A DNA stretch of 36,759 bases from positions 385,595 through 422,353 of the forward strand of contig MNCI01008374.1 of the NCBI GenBank assembly GCA_015680685.1. Direction: 5' to 3'. Within the stretch, counting starts at the first letter, position 1, and each line of letters starts with the position of its first letter. Under the pieces are notes generated by a model. The model had not been told where the DNA came from and searched no databases. It was given only the letters and a program-made list of their open reading frames with translations. Both the position numbers and the translations under genes were made by a program. Positions 22,143 through 31,516 of the stretch are shown in pieces. The stretch is from Gnetum montanum. Its lineage: Eukaryota; Streptophyta; Gnetopsida; Gnetales; Gnetaceae.

Positions 22143-22333
22143 TTATGCAAAGCCTTCTTCCACGTTGGAATCCTGGCTTGGTGGAGACGCTGGAGAAGCT
22201 CTTCACTCTTCTCCACGAATGCCAGAGATGCTTGCCTCTTTCCCTTATCCTTACTTACCTTCCCTATACCCTTGTTCTTCATGGTTTGCCTTGCCTTGCT
22301 CACGCTGACGCTAACGCTAATGCCTTGGCTCAT

Positions 22334-22970
22334 GCTGCTTGCACTCTGTAGCTCACGCTGTTGTTATATTTCCAGGAACTCACACTAACAGAAATGAGGC
22401 CTTCTACTCCAAAAATTCCCTTTTCTATCCCTCCTAGTATTTGCAATTGAATTTAATTTGACTTATTGCTGTTTATTTTATTTCCTCTTTTTTTCTAATT
22501 TTACTTTATGGTAGTTACATGTTATTGTTTATGTCATATTTGCCTTGTGCTCGCCCAATTTTCCAACCTCTAGAGATAAGACCCAAAAAAAATATTCTTA
22601 TGAAGAAGAGAAAAAAGAACAAAATAAATGAATATATATAAACATATGAAAATACATAACGATGCACATAAAATTTATAAAACTTTAAAATCCCCACAAT
22701 CTTATTGTTCACTCAAAAATTTAAAATTTAAAAATGGTGCATATACTCAGTTCAAATGACAAGTCAACATTAGTGACCTGGTATGGTCTTAATCTGCCAT
22801 GTGGCACAGTATGGCTTTAAACTATCATCTAGCCCAGTATGACCTTAAATTGCCATGACTATCATCGCATCTCCTAATTTTGTCAGTACATAGTTTGATT
22901 ACCCTATGTTGGTTTACACTTTGTAATTCTCCTGCCAAAGGGGTGTCTCTTACTTCGCTCCCATTTTAAA
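22334..22970. other. Spacer between antisense gene start and reverse transcriptase
   Basis: AT-rich. Its right end has three 28-bp units with TATGGYNTTAAACT cores (22782, 22810, 22838), matching the array after the protease. The promoter of the antisense gene should lie here; a minus-strand TATAAATT near 22682 is a weak candidate. The reverse transcriptase frame is open from about 22900, and CTCCTGCCAAAG (22929-22940) is a possible sense-strand acceptor. Confidence 0.4.
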
Positions 22971-24194
22971 TTGGCAAGAATAAGCACCATGGCCACCAAG
23001 AACATCCTCTCAACATTGTCTCTCAGTGGACCATACGGGGAGGTAGAAAGAGCGATCAACCAAGAATCCTTGGATCTAAATCCATCCACTTATACCAATT
23101 TAATAGCCTCCACTCAAGAAACGTCAGACTGCCCCAAAAACATGGCTAAAACTCTAGATCTAGAAGCTGACAATATCACTGAAGATCCTATAGTTGAAAT
23201 CCCCATTACCACGATCAATGGTGAAGCCAAAACATTGAAATTAAGTGCCTTACTAGACTCACAACTCATAGCTGACATCACTCAAGTGGTAAAAAACAAC
23301 ATAAAAACATTCGCATGGTCATATATTAACATGCTAGAATTAGATCCCCGAATTGTTCAACACAATATCATCCTTGATGAAAAAATTAAACCGATAAAAC
23401 AAAAAGCACAAAAGGTCAGATCCAAGGTAGCATTGGTTGTCCGTGCTGAAATCACAAAACTCTACCAAGCCAACTTCATTCGGGCCATTGATTATTCTGA
23501 TTGGGTATCAAACATTATTGTAGTTCCTAAGAAGAACGGTAAAATACGCATATGCATCAACTTCTGTGATCTTAATGTAGCCACTATAAAGTATGATTTC
23601 CCATTACCTAGCATTGATCAACTTATTGACATGACTACTGGGCATGCACTATTATCCTTTATGGATGGATTTTCGGGCTATAATCAAATAAGAATCAATC
23701 TAGAACATCAACTTAGGACAAATTTTATGACACCTTGGGGCACATTATGTTATACGATGATGTCATTTGGTATTAAAAATGTGTGTGCTACATATCAGCA
23801 AGCAATGACATACATATTTAGTGATTACATGCTCAATTTGCTCAATGACTACATTGACAACATCGTGGTCAAATCTAAAACAACTGAACAACATGCAAAA
23901 GATCTAGACTTAGTGCTTAAGCATTATCTCAAATATGACCTTAGACACAATCCAAAGAAATGCGTTTTTGGTGTCAAAATGGGCAAAATTCTTGGTTTCC
24001 TAGTCTCCAAAACAGAAATACGGGTAGACCCCGATAAGGTTAAAGCAATAACCAATATGCAACCACCAAGAAACCTCATTGAACTACGTGGCCTCCAAGG
24101 TAGACTGCAATTCATCAGACGCTTTATCGAAAAGCTAATGTATAAGTTGAGTCCCATGCAACACCTTCTACGAAAGAACATGCATTTCCACTAG
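22971..24194 (+). pseudogene. Reverse transcriptase of element C, inactive
   Basis: RNA-directed DNA polymerase part of Pol. An open frame of 407 codons; the first residue is TTG-encoded, and the first ATG is residue 7. A Tat-typical lead-in FAWSYINMLELDP (residues 114-126) is followed by WVSNIIVVPKKNGKIRICINF, FCDLN at 198-202 (usually FRDLN), MDGFSGYNQI at 231-240 and DYIDNIVVKSK around 293-303. The active-site motif should be Y-x-D-D; here it is YIDN (residues 294-297), so the second catalytic aspartate is lost by one G to A change. Connection motifs KILGFLVS and LRGLQGRLQFIRRFI are kept. A stop at 24192 separates it from RNase H in the same frame. Confidence 0.85.
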
Positions 24195-24650
24195 ACTCAA
24201 CAATGCCAGGAAGCATTCGAGAACATAAAACAAGAGTTGGCTCAACTACCAACTCTTTATCCTCCACAAAGTGATAAACCTTTCTACATCTACCTTGCAA
24301 CTTCTGATTCCTCCATTGCATCGATGCTTTGTCAAAAACATGAGGATGGATTTAAAATCCCTGTATATTACCTAAGCCACGCATTAATTGCCTATGAACA
24401 ATGATACAATGACATAGAAAAATCATGCCTCACCCTCATCTTCTCCTTGAAGAAATGGCAGCATTATCTCTTCCGTAATCAGGTTTACATCATTTGCAAG
24501 GATAATGTACTCCGTGCCATCACTAATAACATCTATGAGTCAAATAGGATAGCTAGGTGGAAAGTGATGATCGTAGAGTTTGACTTGCACTATGTCACTC
24601 AATCTTCCACAAAAGGTCAAGCAATAGTCACGCAACTAACTGTCTCGCTG
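24195..24650 (+). pseudogene. Ty3-type RNase H (connection) domain of C, decayed
   Basis: Continues the reverse transcriptase frame: FYIYLATSDSSIASMLCQ, KIPVYYLSHALIAYEQ, a stop at 24403, then LTLIFSLKKWQHYLF and RIARWKVMIVEFDLHYV. The layout is that of the RNase H following Ty3/gypsy reverse transcriptase, which degrades the RNA strand during DNA synthesis. In Tat elements this domain is often degenerate and backed up by the second RNase H downstream. Confidence 0.7.
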
Positions 24651-24710
24651 ATGCACAATCAAGTAGCAATAAACCCCAAATTCCCAAATGAGAATGTTAA
24701 TAGTATAGAC

Positions 24711-25112
24711 ACCATACCCGACAACTATGAAGTAATCCTCTATTTCGATGGAGCCTCGTCTTCCCAAGCAGGAGGTGCTGCAACTATTTTAATACACCCC
24801 TCTATAAAAATTCAACCATTCACCTATCGATTAAACTTTGCCTGCACCAATAACATAGCAGAATACAAAGGTCTTCTTAGAGGTCTTCAAGAAGCATTGA
24901 CTTCAAGGATCACACGTCTTATAGTTCGAGGCGATTCACAATTAGTTATTAATCAAGCCACTGAGATTTATGCATGAAAAGCTCTCCATTTGCAACCTTA
25001 TTGTGATTTGACCAAACATCTGCTGAGACGACTAGTAGAAGTGGACATATAGCATGTCCCTAGGAACGAAAACAGTATCGCCGATGCACTTGCCATACTA
25101 GCCTTAAACATA
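24711..25112 (+). pseudogene. Second, archaeal-type RNase H of C, decayed
   Basis: In Tat elements an additional RNase H of archaeal type lies between the usual RNase H and integrase. Here: VILYFDGASSSQAGGAA (catalytic Asp at 24747), NNIAEYKGLLRGLQEAL (Glu at 24861), LIVRGDSQLVINQ (Asp at 24933). After a stop at 24975 comes RNENSIADALA with the fourth acidic residue (about 25081). All four metal-binding acids are readable, so decay came from stops rather than active-site loss. It supports Tat-lineage placement. Confidence 0.75.
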
Positions 25113-26464
25113 ACACCCGAAATGTTCCATGCATTGCCTAGCTCTATAACAAGTTGTGCCAAACCTATAATTAACACTCTCAATGAAATGCCTATAGCAT
25201 CCATTAGTACAACACACATGATAAAATGGTACAATGACATAAAAGAGTACCTTCTAAGAGGCAAACCTCCACAACAATTGACAAATGCTCAAAAGGACGT
25301 CGTGCGAAAATGTTCCCAGCAATATGCGTTAATAGGAGACACCTTGTGTGGCAAATCTTATGAAGGAATTTTGCTAATATGCATTAGTAGCATTGATGGT
25401 CAAACAATTGTAGAGAAGTCCACGAAGGACTTTGTGGAGGGCATATAGCACCCAAAGCAATGGCAATGAAGATTAGGTGCTTAGGCTATTACTAGCCACA
25501 CATGAAATACGATTGCATCTCCAAGGTCAGAACGTGTGACATTTGCCAAAGGCATGGTAATCTAATACATGTGCCACCTAATGAATTACACACAACAAAA
25601 ATCACATGGCCATTCCAAAAATGGGGTTTAGACTTAATTGGACCAATAACGCTATCATCCTCTACCGGACATAGCTTTATTATCACAACAATTGAATACT
25701 TCACAAAATGGGTAGAAGCTATTCCTCTTAGGAAGACCACTTCAAAACATATCTGCACCTTCATAATAGAAAATATTGTTACCTGTTTTGGTATTCCGAT
25801 GACCATCGTTACAGACAATGGACCACAGTTTAGCAGTGCAGATACTATAAGCTTTTGTGAAAGCCTGGGTATTAAACATGCATTTTCATCACCTTACTAC
25901 CCACAGAGCAATGGTCAAGTAGAGGCTACAAACAAGACGGTCATCATGGTGCTCAAAAAGATGCTAAATCAAAGCAAGAAACGATGGCATGAACAATTGG
26001 TCTACGCATTGTGGGCATACAAAACGACACATCACACATCTACAAGTAAAACTCCATATAGCCTTGTATATGGATCTGAAGATGTTTTACCTTTAGAATT
26101 ATAGGTTTCCTCATTGCGGATAGCTCTTTCAGGCCTCCTCGATGAAAGTCAAAACAATGAACTACGCATTGTTGACCTTGATTCAATAGAGGAAGAACGT
26201 GTGCGAACGCTTGATCAAATCAAATGGTACCAAAGACAATAGTAGCAGTGACACAAACACAATCTACACAAGCACCCCATTAAACAAGGAGACTTAGTCC
26301 TTAAAGCCGTCCATGAACATCCAGACAAATTCTTAGCCAACTAGAAATGGCCTTACTTAGTCACCAAGGCATACCATAACGGAGCATTCAAACTGGCTGA
26401 CATGGATGGGAACGAGTTTGCTAATCCTACAAATCATTTGTACCTAAAACAATACTATGTCTGA
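25113..26464 (+). pseudogene. Integrase of element C, decayed
   Basis: Inserts the cDNA into the genome. An N-terminal zinc-binding set is readable across a frameshift: His at 25421 and 25442, Cys at 25535 and 25544 (TCDICQRHG). The catalytic core in the open frame 25502-26104 has WGLDLIGP (Asp, residue 44), VTDNGPQFSS (Asp, 105) and SNGQVEATN (Glu, 141). The last two are separated by 35 residues, a complete DD35E triad. After a stop at 26102 the C-terminal part continues (HPIKQGDLVLKAV, then KWPYLVTKAYHNGAFKLAD) and ends with a stop at 26462. KWPYLVT corresponds to the GPY/F module. No chromodomain is seen, as expected for Tat. Confidence 0.8.
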
Positions 26465-26481
26465 TAAACTTGAGGTACGTA

Positions 26482-26823
26482 AAAGTCCTGGCATCATGAC
26501 TTAAAACTGATACCACAGAAAAGTCTTGGCATCATGACTTAAAACTAATACCACAAAAAAGTCCAGGCATCATGACTTAAAACTGATACCACATAAACAT
26601 CCTAGCATCATGACATAAAACGGATACCACAGAAAATTTTTGGCATCATGACTTCAAACTAATACCATAGAAAAGTGCTAGCATCATGACTTAAAACTGA
26701 TACCACAGAAAAGTCCTAGCATCATGACTTAAAACTGATACCACAGAAATGTCCTAGCATCATGACTTAAAATTGATACCATAGAATAGTCTTGGAGTCA
26801 TGACAATAAACCGACACCACAGA
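26482..26823 (+). repeat. 38-bp tandem array after integrase (9 units)
   Basis: The anchor ATCATGAC (or a one-base variant) recurs at 26493, 26531, 26569, 26607, 26645, 26683, 26721, 26759 and 26797, exactly 38 bp apart, starting 18 bp after the pol stop. The core is CATCATGACTTAAAACTGAT. It resembles the 27-bp unit core TATGACGTTAAACTACCA. Confidence 0.92.
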
Positions 26824-28178
26824 GCTCCATCTGGTATGACCCTAAACTACCACATCTATCCACCATGATGTGAAACTAGCATCCAGAGTCAACTAAGACT
26901 ATAAACTGGTTTTCCTCTTTACAGTCCGCTACAACTATAAACTAGCAATGCACCATCTGCTATGACACTAAACTAGCACCATCCAAGGGGTTACGATGTG
27001 AAACTAACCCACAACAGTCCGCTAAAACTATAAATTGGTGACATCATCGACGACCAGGAAAAACTTGAAAAGAAGTGTTGCTGCAATTGGTTGTACCTAT
27101 TTCACAAACACTTGCTGCATAATTTGTCTCATGGACCTTGATGAAACTGATGCTGCTCATGATTCTATTTGCTTTGAAATTGCACATGGTGGCTCCATCT
27201 CCTTGGCTGTTCTCAAGTTTAAAGTGCTTAGTTAACCGTGTCATTTGTGTTTTTTCTTATCTTCTTGGAGTTGTGTTTATAGGATGACACGCTTGAGGCG
27301 TTTGCACATAGATGCACTTCATCATAACGACAAGGTATCACATTTTTCCTAATGCTCACAACTGGGTTAATCAATCCATTCATAAGTACATTCCCTAATC
27401 CTGATACATTCCCCTTTCCCCATCATGTTCCCTTTGTTCTATCTAATTATACCCCCCCAAAGCTTTTGATACATTTTTTCACATTGTGATCCTCTAAGCA
27501 GTCGCAACGCAAACATAGTACATAGTATATGATACAAAATGCAATGCTCAAACATGAGCACAGCACTGGAAGCGAGCTCTTTCAAAAAGCCAAAAAAAAT
27601 ACAAAGAAAAAACAAAAAATAATAAAAAGAACAAAAAGGTCAAAGAGAAAAATACACAGAAAAGGTCTTCATGACCCCGATTGGCATCATAAACAAAAGA
27701 CTATTGGCTATTCTCATACAAGCCCCAAGCGAGAAGGTAATTGTCTTGGAAAATAGTTACACTCGTGTCTCAAAGAGGCCATGTTGCACATCATCGTGTG
27801 GCTTTGGTTGTTTACAACGAGCCTCGTAAACACTCTATAAGAGTCCTGTTTCTCCAAAGAATGCACCTCTAATGTCTTAGTTCCAAGTCTGCTGAACACT
27901 GGCTATTGACAAGGATCAAAGATATGGCTCATTTATGTGATAGCATTTCCTCTTCCACAATCTCGATGACAATCATATCCCTCGATCAACTCTTGATTTC
28001 CCCAGTTACAACCAATCCCCTTGCATCTTAAACTGCATTCCCTTGATCCCATGTACTTTTGAATATGGTGCGATGATGTCCAACTAAGGGCCGATAGATA
28101 ATGCTTAGTACTTGGTTATTCATGGTGTTTTGCACTTCTTTGTCGACACCTCTTAGGTGGATTCCTCTAAATGTCAAC
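26824..28178 (+). other. 3' non-coding region of C
   Basis: The first 220 bp hold degenerate TATGACCCTAAACTACCA copies, then no recognisable gene. Small frames on both strands (for example 27035-27244) overlap each other and look like chance. An A-rich tract runs 27583-27665. Confidence 0.6.
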
Positions 28179-28191
28179 AAAGAGGGGCCAA
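28179..28191 (+). other. Polypurine tract of C
   Basis: AAAGAGGGGCCAA directly before the 3' LTR, a form usual in Tat-type elements. Confidence 0.75.
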
Positions 28192-29998
28192 TGAAACACC
28201 ACTAATTTTGTCCTAACACTTTGAAGTAAGAACAACTCAAATCCCTCTTAACCTTTCGAAGGAAAAATTTTGACTAAGTTAAGCTCACTCACGTTGGCTT
28301 ATCCTAGGCAACACATGCTAGAAATTGCAATTTTCACACTCATGCTGTAGGGCACGCTGTGGTCACACTGCAGCGTGAGTCCAACGTGACCAATCCTAGA
28401 AGGCTCCAAACTAAGTTAAAAATGGTAAAAATATGAGAGTGCACCATCCCCAAGGGCCACTAATATCCACTCCAAGTTTTAGCATTCAGAAATTCAAATT
28501 TGGAGACAAACTGTTCACACTTCCACACACACGCTGCAGGTCACGTTGTGGTCATGTTGGGGACACGCTACAGTGTGAGTCCAGCGTGACCAACTCTGGG
28601 AGCCTCAAAAATTAATTGAAATGACTTGATTTCCAAAGAGCAAGTCACCCTCAGAGTTCATTATGGACAACTTCAACCTTCAACCTTCAAAATTTTAGCT
28701 TTTGATTCCAAAATTGCCAGTGTTTTGTGGCTCACATTGTGGTCACGTGCAGCTCATGTTGTAGCATGAGTCCAGCGTGAGCTGCCAAAAGTGGCTCTAG
28801 ACAAGGCACATCCAGGCTCAAATTCTAGATTTCAAATCACTCTCAGGGTCAGACACAAACAGGAAACTTTTTTACTCAAGAATCAGGCTTCAAAAATCAA
28901 AATCTGGAGTGAAATGCATCACTTTCAAGTCACTCACGCTGAGGTCATGCTAGGGACACACTGCAACGTGAGTGCAACATGAGTGTAGCATGCACACACT
29001 GAGGACATGCTATGAAAAAATCACCTCATGCTCGAAGTTCTTGTTAGGCGAAGACACCTCAAACAGCCACAAAATCACTCAAATCGACATCTTGCAATAG
29101 TCAATTCAAAGATCCAGAAGTTTCAAGCAAGCCAAAGTCAATTTCTCTTGTTGTACATTATCATTTCATTGTAAATTTTCATCATTTGTCATTCGTCAAG
29201 CTCTTACACTCTAAATTTTCTAAGCCATGAGCGTGAGCTAGCTTGAGTGAGTTGTCGCACGTTGTAAGATACAATGTACCTGGTCCAGAACGTAGCTTGC
29301 CCACACACATCCAACTCACATACAGCTATCCATTAGACACGTGTTACTTGATCCACTTTCCTCTCATCTCCCAGCCGATGATTCCATTCTTAAATTCTGC
29401 ACCTGAGCCTGAACCAACCCTATAAATACCCTGTCAATTCACATAACCTGAGGTTGGCAATTTTTGGACGTTGGCAATTCTGAAAACATACAGCTTAGGA
29501 AATTTAGACGAGCAATCCTTGGGATCTTGGGCACACTTGACTCCTAGCATCCAAGCACTTCTAAAATGCATCACATCACCTCAAGGCTTGGTGCTTGACT
29601 TGCATTCCACACGTGCAACTACGCTTTGACCGGTGCACATCTTTTCTAAGCAATACAATACAGTTCATTTTTGCTAGCCATTATATTGTTTACTCTATTT
29701 TACATTTATCTTACATTCTGTTTGCAATACCAGTTCTGCATACATTTTTTGCACACTGTTTATATTTTTTGCACACTGTTTACATTTCAAACATCAGTTA
29801 CGATAATCCCAGTGCAGGCCATAGTCTATGCTCAAGGACGTCCTTGGTTGATTTGCGTGCAGACCATCCAAGGCACTCTAGCTTCCTTTTCTTTTCCAAC
29901 TTGCCCTCAGGCGAAGGCAGGGTCAGCTATGTCTACTTGACGATCTTTCGGTGTTTGTTTTCCCTTCCAGCCTTACACTGACGATTTAGGTCAGTAAA
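28192..29998 (+). repeat. 3' LTR of element C
   Basis: Starts TGAAACACCACTAATTTTG, ends GTCAGTAAA (the final CA became AA), 1,807 bp. It has the same modules and CACGCTG clusters as the 5' LTR and TATA at 29421-29428. A short duplication TTTTTTGCACACTGTTTA near 29745-29780 is absent from the 5' LTR. The right target copy GTAGC follows. Confidence 0.85.
29421..29428 (+). promoter_or_regulatory. TATA box, C 3' LTR
   Basis: TATAAATA in the same context as the 5' LTR copy. Confidence 0.55.
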
Positions 29999-30566
29999 GT
30001 AGCAAGGTGAGGCATGAAAAGCATAGATGGATGACAAAGAGAGTGGAATGGAGTTTCTAATTATGGTCACATACAGTCCCTTGTGGAGTTTGTGATTAAT
30101 TGATGTGGTAGGATCCTTCCTCAATCTAGATCAAAACTAACCACTTTTAGTGACTTCGCATCGACATTCTAAGGCAAGTCCATCCCCCGAGTATACAAGA
30201 ATGCTCCCACAAAACAACCACCATTCCAAATTGGAGTGAAGATAGGAAGTGAAAAAGGTCCTTAATTAGAGGAGACAAGACAAGTCTCATAACCAATGCT
30301 TGTAGCCCTTTTATTTGGTCTAAGGAGTGTGGTTTGAATTCCCATGTTTTTTTTTTTTGAATGGGAACCACACCATGCAAAGACCCATGCATTTTCGCAT
30401 TTATTTTGTCCAAGGGATGTGCTTTAAATTCTCATCTTTTTTTATATTGTTTGTGATGAGGATCACACCATGCAAGGACTTATTTAACTTCCTATTATGA
30501 AATGATGCAAAATGTTGAGCATCTTATGAGAACACCCTTGCACATAGGAAAATAGAAAATTTCTTT
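29999..30566 (-). mobile_element. Host element H, 3' non-coding region (piece 3)
   Basis: On the minus strand this matches D's 34460-34960: GCATGGTGTG(A/G)T with TCTCAT, ATTCAAAGCACACC-like text, CGAAGTCACT, CACAAGGG and ACTCCATTCCA. The C target copy GTAGC (29999-30003) opens it, and the D target copy TCTTT (30562-30566) closes it. No gene. Confidence 0.7.
30311..30490. repeat. 90-bp tandem duplication in H
   Basis: Two diverged copies starting at 30311 and 30401 (TTATTTGGTC/TTATTTTGTC ... ACACCATGCAA(A/G)GAC). D has a single copy (about 34570-34660). Confidence 0.7.
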
Positions 30567-31370
30567 TGATGAGTCGTGATATCATGTACGCAATATTGCG
30601 TCCACCCCTGCGATATCGCATATGCGATATCACAGCCCGCCAAAACATCTATAAATAAGAGGTGGTTTTCCCAGTTTTAGATATCTAGAGTTAGTTCCTT
30701 AGCCAAACTATAGCAGTTTTACCATTCCAAAGTTAGAATAATTTTCCTGTGCCTATAGTAGGAGTCTTAAAGTGAACAAATCTTTATTCGAGCAAATTGT
30801 ACCTAAGCACACATTTGTGTACGGTAATAAAGACGAACTTGCTGATAAACCTTGCAGCATATGAACTAAGCTAAATAGGATTTAATTATTGTTAAATGTT
30901 TAAATTCTTTCTTAGATAATTAATCTCTCTCAACCCTTGACTCTCCTAGTTAAGTGCATTCAGTATGATCACTTTGAGCATGTGTGTAATGCTTGGTAAC
31001 CTAGTAACGAGTAGTGTTTGGTAATCCCAGTAGCGTTGCACTAGTTTAGGGTGTGTGCAGCAAGTGGGAACGGATACTGATGCTAGGATAATTAGAACTT
31101 AGTTAGTGAATAGTTAGTGAAAGTTATTCAATTAGTTCTCTTCACCTTTCCCTATTAGCATAGGCATTTAAAAGATAAAAGATATAAAAATCATATACCT
31201 CAAACTTACTTAACCATACAACCGTGACAATACAAGTAATTTTCAGAAGATAGCGATTGTTAAGTGTTTCATTAAGGCGCATAAGCACTTAGTCCTTGGA
31301 GTTCGACCAGATCGGGTGTGAGATGCTCGTATTCATATGGTTTAGTGTAGGGATACCTCGCCACTCATCA
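30567..31370 (+). repeat. 5' LTR of element D
   Basis: Starts TGATGAGTCGTGATATC, ends CACTCATCA, 804 bp. U3 palindromes include a perfect TGCGATATCGCA (30609-30620). TATA 30650-30657; AATAAA 30836-30841. About 105 bp of U5 (near 30990-31100) are missing from its partner. Confidence 0.85.
30650..30657 (+). promoter_or_regulatory. TATA box, D 5' LTR
   Basis: TATAAATA 83 bp after the LTR start; kept in the 3' LTR at 35998-36005. Confidence 0.65.
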
Positions 31371-31371
31371 T

Positions 31372-31389
31372 TGGCACTGTTGTCGAGGA
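31372..31389 (+). other. Primer-binding site of D (tRNA-Asp type)
   Basis: TGGCACTGTTGTCGAGGA, one base after the LTR. Four transitions from the Athila tRNA-Asp site; positions 5 and 15 carry A in A, B and D alike, so those may be ancestral to this family. Confidence 0.75.
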
Positions 31390-31516
31390 CTTAGTTGTTT
31401 GTGCACTACATAGAACATAGGAAACCATTCATATCATTGGGATGCTTAAAAAAACCCTTAGGGTTTATCAAAAGAAGAATAAGATAACAGTAAATTGCAC
31501 ATCGAATAAGACAAAA

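Larger units (their letters stand above)
17134..22333 (-). pseudogene. Antisense multi-exon gene within element C
   Basis: A spliced gene on the strand opposite gag-pol, of unknown function. Proposed exons (plus coordinates, read right to left): 22333-22143, 20850 to about 20724, 20684-20400, 20326-20038, 19934-18891, 18773-18541, 18444-18241, 18135-17357, 17214-17134. Introns are mostly 70-160 bp with GT...AG ends, for example AGG|GTAAGT at 18891 and CTT|GTGAGT at 17357. The last five junctions keep one frame (phases 1,1,1,1,0), which chance would not give. The product would be near 1,000 residues: basic start (MKNKGIGKVSKDKGKRQ), a central globular part, an acidic glutamate-rich linker (EEEGKEKEEAIEKEE), a helical part (KETLAKEREEKRDFQ) and an acidic, proline-rich end (DDEEDLGDQPPP). 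Stops in several exons (19845, 19561, 19149, 17775) mark it as dead here. Upstream exons are less certain, and the junction at 20400/20326 is out of phase. Confidence 0.7.
10616..29998 (+). mobile_element. Element C: Tat/Ogre-like Ty3/gypsy retrotransposon with an antisense gene
   Basis: A 19.4-kb element. Order: LTR (10616-12384), primer site, leader, gag, protease, a 6.5-kb interval with an antisense intron-containing gene, reverse transcriptase, RNase H, a second archaeal-type RNase H, integrase, tandem repeats, polypurine tract, LTR (28192-29998). Large size, the second RNase H and the C-x2-H-x4-H-x4-C Gag knuckle place it in the Tat lineage (Ogre and relatives). The LTRs differ at roughly one base in ten over their first 110 bp, so it is an old insertion. 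All coding regions are broken. Confidence 0.85.

Noticed and set aside
26482-26823. Regular 38-bp repeats that could be mistaken for a CRISPR array
   Set aside because: The repeats are contiguous with no unique spacers, sit inside a plant retrotransposon and diverge like a minisatellite.
27035-27244. Frames on both strands after the C repeats
   Set aside because: Each is about 66 codons, they overlap one another and have no motif or homology in the window.
29595-29981. 128-codon plus-strand frame in the C 3' LTR
   Set aside because: It falls in R-U5 of the LTR, and the 5' LTR copy does not keep it open.
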